This document shows positions 16,974 through 24,556 of a DNA stretch of 43,770 nt, in pieces; the first letter of the stretch is position 1, and every line of letters starts with the position of its first letter. This DNA comes from Burkholderiaceae bacterium. GTDB lineage: Bacteria > Pseudomonadota > Gammaproteobacteria > Burkholderiales > Burkholderiaceae_E. Where the stretch lies: the NCBI GenBank assembly GCA_019635275.1, contig JAHBZV010000025.1, forward strand, positions 1 through 43,770, written 5' to 3'. The position numbers were made by a program, and so were the translations under genes. Under the pieces are notes generated by a model. It was given only the letters and a program-made list of their open reading frames with translations, was not told where the DNA came from and did not search any database.

Positions 16974-17005
16974 GCATTGTCCGAGTTTGGTCAATCAAGG
17001 GAAAC
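16974..17005 (-). promoter_or_regulatory. Shared regulatory/promoter element, copy A (in front of the SDH-like operon)
   Basis: Written on the plus strand, it reads GCATTGTCCG, seven bases, then TCAATCAAGGGAAAC. The same arrangement and spacing occurs at 26441-26472 in front of the other operon, with 24 of 32 bases identical. Read toward the sdhB-like gene it can be viewed as TTTCCC, 17 bases, then GACAAT (a 4/6 match to a sigma-70 -10 box). It is probably a promoter overlapped by a LysR-type activator site. Confidence 0.6.
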
Positions 17006-17045
17006 AGATTTATTCTTGCATCGAAATAAAGTTTTCCTAGATTGA
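16991..17045. promoter_or_regulatory. Imperfect 15-bp inverted repeat (candidate LysR site)
   Basis: Arm TCAATCAAGGGAAAC (16991-17005) is mirrored by GTTTTCCTAGATTGA (17031-17045), 13 of 15 positions complementary, around an AT-rich 25-base spacer. The spacer itself contains TTTATT (17009-17014) and AATAAA (17025-17030). The whole lies in the 92-base gap between tctA and the sdhB-like gene. The AT content stands out against the GC-rich surroundings, as is usual for a regulated promoter. Confidence 0.6.
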
Positions 17046-17061
17046 CGACTTCCTCTCCCGA

Positions 17062-18594
17062 TCAGACCCGAGCCGCAACCCGGGCGAACCGTGCGGAGCG
17101 GCGCATCCGGGCCAGCGCGCGCACGATCGGCCAGAACAGGCCGATGAGCGCCAGGACCATCACCACGCCGCTGATCGGGCGGCGGAACAGGATGGTCCAG
17201 TCGTTGTCGAAGCTGACCATCAGCGTCATGAAGTTGGTCTCGGCCAGCGGACCGAGGATGGTGCCCAGCACCAGCGGCGCGATCGGAAACCTGAAGCGCT
17301 CGAACAGGTAGCCGACGAGCCCGAAGGCGGAGATCACGTACAGGTCGGACAGGCTGTTGCGCGCGGCGAACGCGCCGACGAAGCAGAACACGACCACGAA
17401 CGCCGAGACGATGGCTTCGGGCGCATCGAGCACCTTGCACAGCGGCTTGATCGCGAAGTAGCCCAGCACGCACATGCCGATGACCGACAGGAACACCGCC
17501 GCGAACACGGTGTAGACCAGGTCGGTGCTGCTCACGAACACCTGAGGCCCGGGCTGGATGCCGTGCAGCAGGAACGCCGCCAGGATGATCGCGGTGGCGC
17601 CGCTGCCCGGGATGCCCATCGCCAGCAGCGGCACGAGCGCGCCGCCGACCGACGCGGTGGCCGCCGACTTGGCGACGACGATGCCCTCGGGCGCGCCGGT
17701 GCCGAGCTGCTTGCGGTTCTTGCCGTACTGGCTCTCCAGCCCGTAGGCGACGAACGCGGAGACCGTCGCCCCGGCGCCGGGCACGATGCCGACCACCACG
17801 CCGGTGAGCGTGCCGCGCAGCAGCGTGTACTTCATCCGCACGATCTCGGCCCATCGCGGCAGCGCCGTGCGAAAGCGCGCCTGCCCGTCGCCGGCCTCGC
17901 CGGGCTCGGCGGCGAAGCCCGCGCGCAGCCGCGTGAGCACCTCGCCGATCCCGTAGGCGCCCACCATCACCAGCAGGAACTCGATGCCGTCGAGCAGGAA
18001 CGGCTGGCCGAACGCAAAGCGCTCGGCGCCGTAGATCGAGTCGACGCCGACCGTCGCGATCAGCAGCCCCATGCACAGGCTGATCAGCGAGTTCACCACC
18101 GAGTCGCCCGACAGCGCGACCACGCTGATCAGGCCGAAGAACACGATCGCGAAGAACTCCGGCGACGAGAAGCTCAGCGCCATGTGCGCCACCGGCTCGG
18201 CCATCGCCACCATCATCACCGCCGAGGCGATCCCGCCGATGAACGAGGCCATCAGCGACCACCCGAGCGCCTTGGCAGCCTGCCCCTTGCGCGTCATCTC
18301 GTAGCCGTCCCACAGCAGCGGAACGTCCATCGGCTCGCCGGGGATCCGGAACAGGATCGACGTGATCGCGCCGGCGTACGTGCCCGACGCGTACATCGCC
18401 GTGAGGAGGATCAGCCCGGGACCCACCCCCATCTTGTAGGTGAACGGCAGCGCGAGGACGACGCCCATCACCAGCGTCAGCCCGGGCAGCACCGCCACCA
18501 GCATGCCCAGCACCAGCCCGATCAGCAGCACGAGGAAGTGAACCGGCGAGAGCACCGTGAGGATGCCGCCGAACAGGTGCGTCAACACGTCCAT
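17062..18594 (-). CDS. tctA: Tripartite tricarboxylate transporter large membrane subunit TctA
   Basis: A 510-residue TctA-family permease with about 11-12 hydrophobic segments. Family signatures visible are GLVLGMLVAVLPGLT near the N-terminus, FRIPGEP with YASGTYAGAITSI, and the matching second-half motif VVGIVPGAGATVSAFVAYGLES, all Gly/Pro-rich ligand-site loops. MGIPGSGATAIIL repeats the theme. It is the last gene of the tctC-tctB-tctA set, 13 bases after tctB. It forms the ion-coupled channel for uptake of a carboxylate delivered by a Bug protein. The gene symbol follows the family; citrate is not implied. Confidence 0.93.
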   Translation of the reverse strand: MDVLTHLFGGILTVLSPVHFLVLLIGLVLGMLVAVLPGLTLVMGVVLALPFTYKMGVGPGLILLTAMYASGTYAGAITSILFRIPGEPMDVPLLWDGYEMTRKGQAAKALGWSLMASFIGGIASAVMMVAMAEPVAHMALSFSSPEFFAIVFFGLISVVALSGDSVVNSLISLCMGLLIATVGVDSIYGAERFAFGQPFLLDGIEFLLVMVGAYGIGEVLTRLRAGFAAEPGEAGDGQARFRTALPRWAEIVRMKYTLLRGTLTGVVVGIVPGAGATVSAFVAYGLESQYGKNRKQLGTGAPEGIVVAKSAATASVGGALVPLLAMGIPGSGATAIILAAFLLHGIQPGPQVFVSSTDLVYTVFAAVFLSVIGMCVLGYFAIKPLCKVLDAPEAIVSAFVVVFCFVGAFAARNSLSDLYVISAFGLVGYLFERFRFPIAPLVLGTILGPLAETNFMTLMVSFDNDWTILFRRPISGVVMVLALIGLFWPIVRALARMRRSARFARVAARV

Positions 18595-18607
18595 CGCGGT
18601 CGCCTCC

Positions 18608-19195
18608 TCAGCTCACGCCCAGCAGGCGCAGCAGCGCCAGCGACAACTCGCGAAAGGGCCCCGCACCCAGCGGCAGCGAGATGTAGGCCACGCGCATGAA
18701 GATCACGATCAGCAGGAAGCTGCCCGCGACGCCGATGCCCGCTGCCAGCAGCGGGCGCCTGAACCCCCCGATCAGCATGAACGCCACCAGGAACACCGCC
18801 GTGGCCACGAAGAAGCCGAGCCAGTCGACGCCGAGCGCGAACGCTGCGATGAGGACGATCCCGGCCAGCAAGCGTCCCGGGTGCTCGCGCTGCGCCGGCG
18901 GCGCCACCTCGGCCTCCGGCGCCGGCTCGGCCGGCGCCGGCTCGGCCGGGTTGTGGTCGACGTCGCCCGTGAGCCCCTCGGCGGTGAACGTCGTCTTCAC
19001 GAGCAGGCGCTTGACGACCTCGTAGACACACAACGCGCCCATGATGACGATGATCGCCTTCGGCCAGAACTCCGGGCCGATGCGCCGACCGCCCTCGGCG
19101 CCACGCGTGTCGATCTGCAGCGCCGCCCAGTACAGCAGCACCGAAACCAGCAGCATCACCAGGTGCGGCAGCACCCGCCTCATGCGGTGGGTCAT
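18608..19195 (-). CDS. tctB: Tripartite tricarboxylate transporter small membrane subunit TctB
   Basis: A 195-residue TctB-family protein with four predicted membrane segments. The first is near residues 9-26, a second (IIVIMGALCVYEVV) is about 48-61, and two or three lie in the C-terminal half (LLAGIVLIAAFALGV, FFVATAVFLVAFMLIGG, SFLLIVIFM). RIGPEFWPKAI is characteristic. Between the halves is a Pro/Ala/Glu linker (AEPAPAEPAPEAE) encoded by a short tandem repeat. It lies 22 bases after tctC and 13 before tctA. It assists TctA in the membrane; the family is variable in sequence. Confidence 0.85.
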   Translation of the reverse strand: MTHRMRRVLPHLVMLLVSVLLYWAALQIDTRGAEGGRRIGPEFWPKAIIVIMGALCVYEVVKRLLVKTTFTAEGLTGDVDHNPAEPAPAEPAPEAEVAPPAQREHPGRLLAGIVLIAAFALGVDWLGFFVATAVFLVAFMLIGGFRRPLLAAGIGVAGSFLLIVIFMRVAYISLPLGAGPFRELSLALLRLLGVS

Positions 19196-19217
19196 CGCGG
19201 ATCGTTCCCAAACACCC

Positions 19218-20174
19218 TCATCTGGCGCTCGCGTGCTTCTTCATCGCCTCGAGCTCGCCACGCAGGAACGCCATCGCGTCCTTCGCCGGGATGTAGCTGT
19301 CCGCGTCGGCGAGCTGGTCCTCAAGATATCGCGCATAGTCCGCTGACTTCGCGACCTTCGCGAGTTCGTCCGAGAGCAGCTTCACCTTCTCGGGATCGGT
19401 GCCCGCCTTCACGGTGACCATGCGGAACTGGGGCATCGTGATGTCGAAGCCGAGTTCCTTCGAGACCGGCACCCCGGCGAACGCAGGGTGCCGCTTCTCG
19501 CCGAACAGGATCACCGGCCGCATCTGCTTGCCGTCGATGAAGTTGCGCACGTCGCCCGGCTGCTCGTAGAGCAGGTCGGCGTGTCCGCCGAGGATCGCCG
19601 AGTAGCGCTCGCCGGGCTTGGCGAAGGGCACGCTCACAAGTTTGAGGCCGCGGCGCACGAAATAGTTGACCGTCATGTCGTCAGGGCTGCCGAACCCGGT
19701 GACTGCGACCTTGAGCGGTCGCGTCTTCGCCTCGCGCTCCACGTCCGCCCAGGTCTTGATCGGGCCGTTCTCGGCCGCCAGGAAAGCCGAGGGCTGCCGG
19801 ATCATGATCGCCACCGGGACCAGCGCGTCGAGGCTCCAGCTGGGGTGCGGGTCCGCCAGCAGGCCGAAGGTATCGCCGGTCATGATCGAAATCGTGTAGC
19901 CGTCGGCGGGGGCCGACAGCATCTTGTTCAGGCCGGTTCGCCCGGTTGCGCCGGGCACGTTGATGACCGGAAACGACGCCTTCAGGCTGTCTTCGAGCAT
20001 CTTGCCGGCCTTGCGTGCGACCGCGTCGGCACCGCCTCCGGGCCCCCAGGGCACGATGAACTCGACCGGCCGCGATGGGTACTTCTCCTGCGAGCGGGCG
20101 GCTGGCGACACGACGGACAGGGCCGCCGCCGATACGATCCCGGCGACGACGGCTCTTCTCGTGATCGAATGCAT
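19218..20174 (-). CDS. tctC: Tripartite tricarboxylate transporter receptor TctC (Bug family)
   Basis: A 318-residue periplasmic receptor with a signal peptide at about 1-28 (ITRRAVVAGIVSAAALSVVSPAARS; the Arg pair makes Tat export possible but not proven). YPSRPVEFIVPWGPGGGADAVAR contains the ligand-binding PWGPGGG loop, and PADGYTISIMTG matches the family DGYT motif. GAGGAGACC precedes the ATG. Immediately followed by tctB and tctA, it forms the full high-affinity uptake system of this operon. It is one of three Bug proteins in 10 kb. Confidence 0.92.
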   Translation of the reverse strand: MHSITRRAVVAGIVSAAALSVVSPAARSQEKYPSRPVEFIVPWGPGGGADAVARKAGKMLEDSLKASFPVINVPGATGRTGLNKMLSAPADGYTISIMTGDTFGLLADPHPSWSLDALVPVAIMIRQPSAFLAAENGPIKTWADVEREAKTRPLKVAVTGFGSPDDMTVNYFVRRGLKLVSVPFAKPGERYSAILGGHADLLYEQPGDVRNFIDGKQMRPVILFGEKRHPAFAGVPVSKELGFDITMPQFRMVTVKAGTDPEKVKLLSDELAKVAKSADYARYLEDQLADADSYIPAKDAMAFLRGELEAMKKHASAR

Positions 20175-20204
20175 GGTGGTCTCCTCGTTGTTGATGGATT
20201 GTGC

Positions 20205-21194
20205 TCAGCGGACGCGCAAGAGAAGCTTTCCACGGCTCTCGCCGGCCTCCAGGAAGCGGTGCGCATCGGCCGCCTCCTCGAGGGGAAACACCCGATCGAT
20301 CGTGACCTTCAGGCGCCCTTCGCCGGCCCAGCGGAACAGGTCGCCGGTGCGTCGCAGGATCTCTTCACGGTCGGCCGTGTAGTCGGCGAGGTGGGGTCGG
20401 GTGAAGAACACCGAACCGGCCTCGCCCAGCTCGATCGGCTCGATCGAGGGCACCGGCCCCGAACTCGCGCCGTACAGGATGCAGGTGCCACGGCGGCGCA
20501 GGCTGCGGATGCTGCGCGCGATCGTGTCGATCCCGACCGAGTCGTAGACCACGTCGACGCCGCGCCCACCGGTGAGGCGGCGCACCTCGTCGCGGAAGTC
20601 CTGGGTGCGATAGAGGATGACCTCGTCGGCGCCGCGGGCGCGCGCGATCGCCGCCTTCTCCTCGCTGCCCACCGTCGCGATCACGCGCGCGCCCCGCAGC
20701 CTGGCGACCTGGGTCAGAAGCTGCCCGACCCCGCCGGCGGCCGCGTGAACCAGGCAGGTGTCGCCGGGTTCGAGCGCGAACGCCGAGTGCGCCAGGTAGT
20801 GCGCGGTGCAACCCTGAAGCATCAGCGTCACGGCCACCTCGTCGGAGACGCCGCCGGGCACCGGCACGGCGCGCCACGCCGGCACGCACGCATACTGCGC
20901 GTAGCTCCCGCGCGAGAGGCACCAGGCCACCCGATCGCCCGGCGCCACGCCGGTGACCCCCTCGCCCAGCGCCGACACGCGCCCGACGCCCTCCATGCCG
21001 AGCCCCATCGGCAGCGGTGTCCGATACGTCTGCGACTTGGCGTAGGTGCCGTTGCGCATGTAGATGTCGATGAAGTTCAGCCCGGCCAGGCTGACCTCGA
21101 CCTGCACCTCGCCGGGCCCCGGCGCGGGCGCGTCGATCTCGCGCAGGGTCATCTCGTCGGGCGCGCCGAAGCGGTCGATCCGGATCGCGCGCAT
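20205..21194 (-). CDS. Quinone oxidoreductase-type zinc-independent MDR enzyme
   Basis: A 329-residue member of the medium-chain dehydrogenase/reductase superfamily, NADPH:quinone reductase (QOR) branch. The N-terminal GroES-like domain has GLNFIDIYMRNGTY and GMEGVGRV, and the Rossmann domain has VHAAAGGVGQLLTQVAR. The catalytic and structural zinc Cys clusters of alcohol dehydrogenases are absent. The ATG shares one base with the glmE-type stop (TGATG), so the genes are coupled. In this setting it may reduce an enone or enoate-type intermediate with NADPH rather than act on a quinone. The substrate is not determinable here. Confidence 0.85.
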   Translation of the reverse strand: MRAIRIDRFGAPDEMTLREIDAPAPGPGEVQVEVSLAGLNFIDIYMRNGTYAKSQTYRTPLPMGLGMEGVGRVSALGEGVTGVAPGDRVAWCLSRGSYAQYACVPAWRAVPVPGGVSDEVAVTLMLQGCTAHYLAHSAFALEPGDTCLVHAAAGGVGQLLTQVARLRGARVIATVGSEEKAAIARARGADEVILYRTQDFRDEVRRLTGGRGVDVVYDSVGIDTIARSIRSLRRRGTCILYGASSGPVPSIEPIELGEAGSVFFTRPHLADYTADREEILRRTGDLFRWAGEGRLKVTIDRVFPLEEAADAHRFLEAGESRGKLLLRVR

Positions 21195-22720
21195 CAGGAT
21201 TCGCTCCCGCGCGCCGGCGCGTCCTTCGCCCATCCGTCGGACAGCAGCACGCCGAGCGGCTCGGATAGCTCGTAGACACTGGAAACGGCGAGGTCGTAGC
21301 CCATGTCGAGCTTCTCGCGGCTGGCCCTGCGCGCCAGCCGCGCCCGATGTTCCTCGAGCACGTCGGCTTCGATCGGCACCGCGCCGGCGTCGAGGATGCG
21401 CAGGTATCCGTCGGCATCGCGGGCAGGCAGCACGCGCGATGCCACCTGGCGGTTCGGCGACCAGGGAACGTCGAGCACGCCGGCCTCGAACGCCCTAACC
21501 GTGCCGATCGCTACGTCGCCCTCACCCATCTCGAGCACGCGTTCGACGATGCCGCGCACCTCGCGCCGGATCAACGCCTTCTCGCGCTCGTAGTCGGGGA
21601 GCCCGTCGAGGCGCAGGTTGCGCGCCAGATAAATCGCCATGCGCGTCATCCGCAGGCCTTCGGCGTTGGCCTCCGGTGTCGGAATGCCGAGCGCCTCATG
21701 GGTCGACTTGGTCGTCACCGACACCGCACCGCCGACCGCCGCCACGGTGCCGCCGTAGGCGACCAGCGCCGCTGCCTGTGCCTCGTCGTGCGGCCACGCG
21801 CCCATCCAGTGCAGCGAGGTGATCGGCGTCTCGACGCCGGCGTAACCGCGCTTGCCCAGGTACTCCTGGGCCATCTCCTCGCAGACCGCGATCGCCGCGG
21901 CGTCCTGCACCAGATGCAGCGTCTGCCCGAGCTCGAGCCCGTACTGCTTCACGCCCTGGGCTGCGGCAAGCAGGCAGTCGAGCACCGCAATCGCGATCGC
22001 GATGCACGGCGGGATGTTGGTACCGGTGAGGAACCCCGGCTGGCGGCGATGCAGCAGCACGCCACGCCGGGCATACAGCGCCGCGAGCCGGTCGAGGTAC
22101 TGATAGTTTCGGATGCCGTCCTCGATCGAGTATTCCTTCGTGTACGAAGTCGTGTACGCGATGCCGGACCCGAGAAAGCCGGTGTAGCCGGCCGCGTAGC
22201 CGATCTCGCCGACCAGCTTCGGCATCGCGGTGCCGGTCAGCATGATCGCGGGCTTGTCGATCGCCTCGACCAGTTCTCGGCACGCGGCGACGCCGTAGTT
22301 GACGATCGGAAAGCCGTTCAGCAGCGACCGGCCGGCCGCCTCGGACTCCTCCGATCCCCGCCCGGCCTGCGCGAAATGCTCGTTGCGGGTGTAGCTGTCG
22401 GTCGTCGTCGGCACGATGTCGGCGAGGCCTTCACGATCGAGCGCCTGCATCAGCGCCTTCTGCAGCCGCAGCGTGCCGAAGCCGCCGCGAGGCTGCGTCA
22501 GGCAGCGACGCTCGGCCTTCGCCCGCCGCAGCACCTCGGCAAGCCGCTTGTGGCTCGCGAGGCCGAGGTGGAACTCGACCGCCTCATCGAGGTCGACCGC
22601 CGCACCGGTCGGCCAGCGCGCCAGGTTCTCGGCGCGCATCGCGTCGAATTCGTCCCAGGGAATCGCCGCCTCGCCGAGCGGCCGCTTCGTGCGAAGCGAC
22701 TCCGACATCACGCTAGCCAT
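21194..22720 (-). CDS. Glutamate mutase epsilon-like subunit (B12 carbon-skeleton mutase) with altered substrate site
   Basis: A 508-residue TIM-barrel catalytic subunit of the methylaspartate (glutamate) mutase type. Compared from memory with Clostridium cochlearium GlmE, the alignment is ungapped from QPR to KSTHE with an offset of 12. Arg78 and Arg112 match Arg66 and Arg100, Tyr189 and Tyr193 match Tyr177 and Tyr181, and Lys338 and Glu342 match Lys326 and Glu330. Leu161 stands at Arg149 (carboxylate binding) and Leu183 at Glu171 (amino-group contact). The codons are CTG (22240-22238) and CTC (22174-22172). The coenzyme-handling residues are therefore kept while the substrate pocket changed. 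It is encoded directly after the GlmL-like gene (eight-base overlap) and pairs with the GlmS-like subunit. Annotating it simply as glutamate mutase would probably be wrong. Confidence 0.88.
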   Translation of the reverse strand: MASVMSESLRTKRPLGEAAIPWDEFDAMRAENLARWPTGAAVDLDEAVEFHLGLASHKRLAEVLRRAKAERRCLTQPRGGFGTLRLQKALMQALDREGLADIVPTTTDSYTRNEHFAQAGRGSEESEAAGRSLLNGFPIVNYGVAACRELVEAIDKPAIMLTGTAMPKLVGEIGYAAGYTGFLGSGIAYTTSYTKEYSIEDGIRNYQYLDRLAALYARRGVLLHRRQPGFLTGTNIPPCIAIAIAVLDCLLAAAQGVKQYGLELGQTLHLVQDAAAIAVCEEMAQEYLGKRGYAGVETPITSLHWMGAWPHDEAQAAALVAYGGTVAAVGGAVSVTTKSTHEALGIPTPEANAEGLRMTRMAIYLARNLRLDGLPDYEREKALIRREVRGIVERVLEMGEGDVAIGTVRAFEAGVLDVPWSPNRQVASRVLPARDADGYLRILDAGAVPIEADVLEEHRARLARRASREKLDMGYDLAVSSVYELSEPLGVLLSDGWAKDAPARGSES

Positions 22721-24119
22721 GCGCGTTCTCCTCCTCGAGTTGGACCAGGCTCGACCGCGCGAGCGCGAAAGCAGCCGCCGGCTCGCATTCCGCGAGCAGC
22801 CCGGCGGCGTAGAGCAGGTAGTCGCGATCGAGCCACAGGGCGGCCGCGCGCGGCGCGAGCGACGACGGATCGCGGCCGTCGGCGAGCGCCGCCGAGAGCA
22901 GGGCGTGCGGCTCGGGTGCCGCTGCGAGCACCCCGCCGGTGCCGATCACCGCGTTCAGCCGGGTCAGGTCCTTGCCGCGCTGGACGCGCACCGGGCCCTG
23001 CGCCGTGTAGACGGTCTCGATGCGCCCGGCGTGCCGCGCGACCGCGATGCGCACCGCCGCGCCGGCCAGCGCGCGATCGATCGCGCGCTCCTCGTCGTCA
23101 CGGGGCAGGCGGCCGACGTCGCGCGCCAGCTCCTCGACCAGTTCGCGCGTGCGCGCGGCGCCGAGACCGGCGTCCCGGGCGATCGACTCGAGCCCCGCGA
23201 CCTCGACGATGGTCAGCGCATTGTGCCGCATGCCGAGGTCGCCCTCGACGGTCCGCTTGGCGTAGGGCTCGGGAAGCCCGTACGGCAGCACGCCGGGCTC
23301 CGCCGGCTCGCCCTTGCCGATCGAGTGTACGTCGGTCGTCGCACCGCCGGGGTCGATCACCATCAGGTCGCCGAGTCCGCGCTCGCCGCCGGCGCCTTCG
23401 GCGAGCAGCCGCGCACCCTCGAGCACTGCGGCCGGGGTCGGCATCAGCACCCGGTCGAATTTGGCCTGCGCGCGGTCGATGCCCTTGGCGGTGACGATCC
23501 GCGCCATGAACAGCTCGCGGATCGCCTTGCGCGCCGGCTCGATCGACAGCACGTTCAGCTCCGGCATGACGTTGTCGGTCACGAGCGCGAGCTTGCCCGC
23601 CGCGGCGAGGCTCTGCGCGACCTCGTCGGCAGCCTCGCGGTTGCCGGCGACCACGAACGGACAGCCGAGATTGCTGGCGGCCAGCGCGCGGGCGTTGTGG
23701 AGAATGACGTCGCTGTTGCCCCCGTCGGTGCCGCCGCACAGCAGCAGCAGGTCGGGGGCGAGATCCGCCAGGCGACGCAGATCGCTCGCCGTGAGGCGGT
23801 AGGCGAAGCTGCCGACCAGCTTCGCGCCGGCGCCCAGTGCGGCCTGCCGCGCAGCCTCGGCAGTCAGCTCGCGCACCAGTCCGACGGTGGCCATCCGCAG
23901 GCCGCCGGCGGCGCTGCTCGAGGCGAGCCGGTAGCGAAACCCCGGCAGCCCGCCCAACTCGACGGCGAGACCGGCGAGCGCGGCATCCAGCCCCAGGTTG
24001 ACGTCGCTGGTCACGGTCGACGGCGCCTGCGCCGTCGCGACGATCCGGCAGGCGTCGAGGTCGACCGCACGCAGCTTCGTGAACGTGCTGCCGAAGTCGA
24101 TGAGCAGAGCGGCGCTCAT
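22713..24119 (-). CDS. GlmL/MutL-family protein (mutase accessory ATPase)
   Basis: A 468-residue protein of the GlmL/MutL family, encoded between the two subunits in most glutamate mutase operons. The ASKHA-type nucleotide motif is at the N-terminus (ALLIDFGSTFTKLRAV). A second phosphate motif is VIDPGGATTDVHSIG, with LLLCGGTDGGN and VIGTGGVLAA also typical. GlmL is not needed for catalysis by the purified enzyme and is thought to protect or reactivate the B12 holoenzyme. The name is unrelated to DNA mismatch-repair MutL. The ATG overlaps the glmS-like stop (ATGA). Confidence 0.9.
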   Translation of the reverse strand: MSAALLIDFGSTFTKLRAVDLDACRIVATAQAPSTVTSDVNLGLDAALAGLAVELGGLPGFRYRLASSSAAGGLRMATVGLVRELTAEAARQAALGAGAKLVGSFAYRLTASDLRRLADLAPDLLLLCGGTDGGNSDVILHNARALAASNLGCPFVVAGNREAADEVAQSLAAAGKLALVTDNVMPELNVLSIEPARKAIRELFMARIVTAKGIDRAQAKFDRVLMPTPAAVLEGARLLAEGAGGERGLGDLMVIDPGGATTDVHSIGKGEPAEPGVLPYGLPEPYAKRTVEGDLGMRHNALTIVEVAGLESIARDAGLGAARTRELVEELARDVGRLPRDDEERAIDRALAGAAVRIAVARHAGRIETVYTAQGPVRVQRGKDLTRLNAVIGTGGVLAAAPEPHALLSAALADGRDPSSLAPRAAALWLDRDYLLYAAGLLAECEPAAAFALARSSLVQLEEENAHG

Positions 24120-24556
24120 GCCTGCCGGCTGCGCGGCGTCTCGGCGCGCGCCCCAAAGTCCTGCGCCAGCGCCTCGAGCACCGCCTCGACGCGGGTACCG
24201 GGCGGGAAGGCACGGTCGAAGCCCATGTCGAGGAACTTGCGCTCGACCTCCGCCCAAGGCGTCTTGCCGACCACCAGGTTGCCGCCGACGTAGATCAGGA
24301 CGTCCTCGAGCCCGGCCTCGATGCACAGGTCGCGAAACCCCCGGCAGTCGATCTCGCCCTGCCCGTACAGCGACGAGACCATGATGCCGTCGGCGTCGGT
24401 CTCGATCGCCGCCTTGACGAAGTCCTGGGCCGGCGTCAGCGCGCCGAGCGCGACGACTTTGTAGCCGGCCTTCTCGAGCGCGAGACTCAGGATCCGGTTG
24501 CCGACGATGTGCGTGTCGGCGCCGATGACTCCCGTCACCAGCGTGCGCTGCTTCAT
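24116..24556 (-). CDS. Glutamate mutase sigma-like subunit (B12-binding)
   Basis: A 146-residue cobalamin-binding subunit. The base-off/His-on motif is complete: Asp14, His16 and Gly19 in GVIGADTHIVGNRIL, where His16 replaces dimethylbenzimidazole as the lower cobalt ligand. VSSLYGQGEID and IYVGGNLVVGK line the nucleotide-tail pocket. It looks canonical along its whole length, unlike its catalytic partner. The ATG overlaps the stop of the enolase-superfamily gene (ATGA). It assembles with the GlmE-like subunit to bind adenosylcobalamin, so the host must make or import B12. Confidence 0.93.
   Translation of the reverse strand: MKQRTLVTGVIGADTHIVGNRILSLALEKAGYKVVALGALTPAQDFVKAAIETDADGIMVSSLYGQGEIDCRGFRDLCIEAGLEDVLIYVGGNLVVGKTPWAEVERKFLDMGFDRAFPPGTRVEAVLEALAQDFGARAETPRSRQA

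Noticed and set aside
18908-18955. Short GC repeat in tctB considered as a CRISPR-like or mobile repeat
   Set aside because: It encodes the in-frame AEPAPAEPAPEAE linker between the membrane halves of TctB and has no spacer pattern.
22713-24119. DNA mismatch-repair MutL
   Set aside because: The name is shared only by abbreviation; the sequence has ASKHA-type motifs of the glutamate mutase accessory protein and no GHKL ATPase domain.
13527-24556. Complete methylaspartate pathway for glutamate
   Set aside because: A mutase and a hydratase are present, but the enolase-type enzyme is of the MLE layout, no citramalate lyase is seen, and the mutase lacks Arg149 and Glu171 equivalents.
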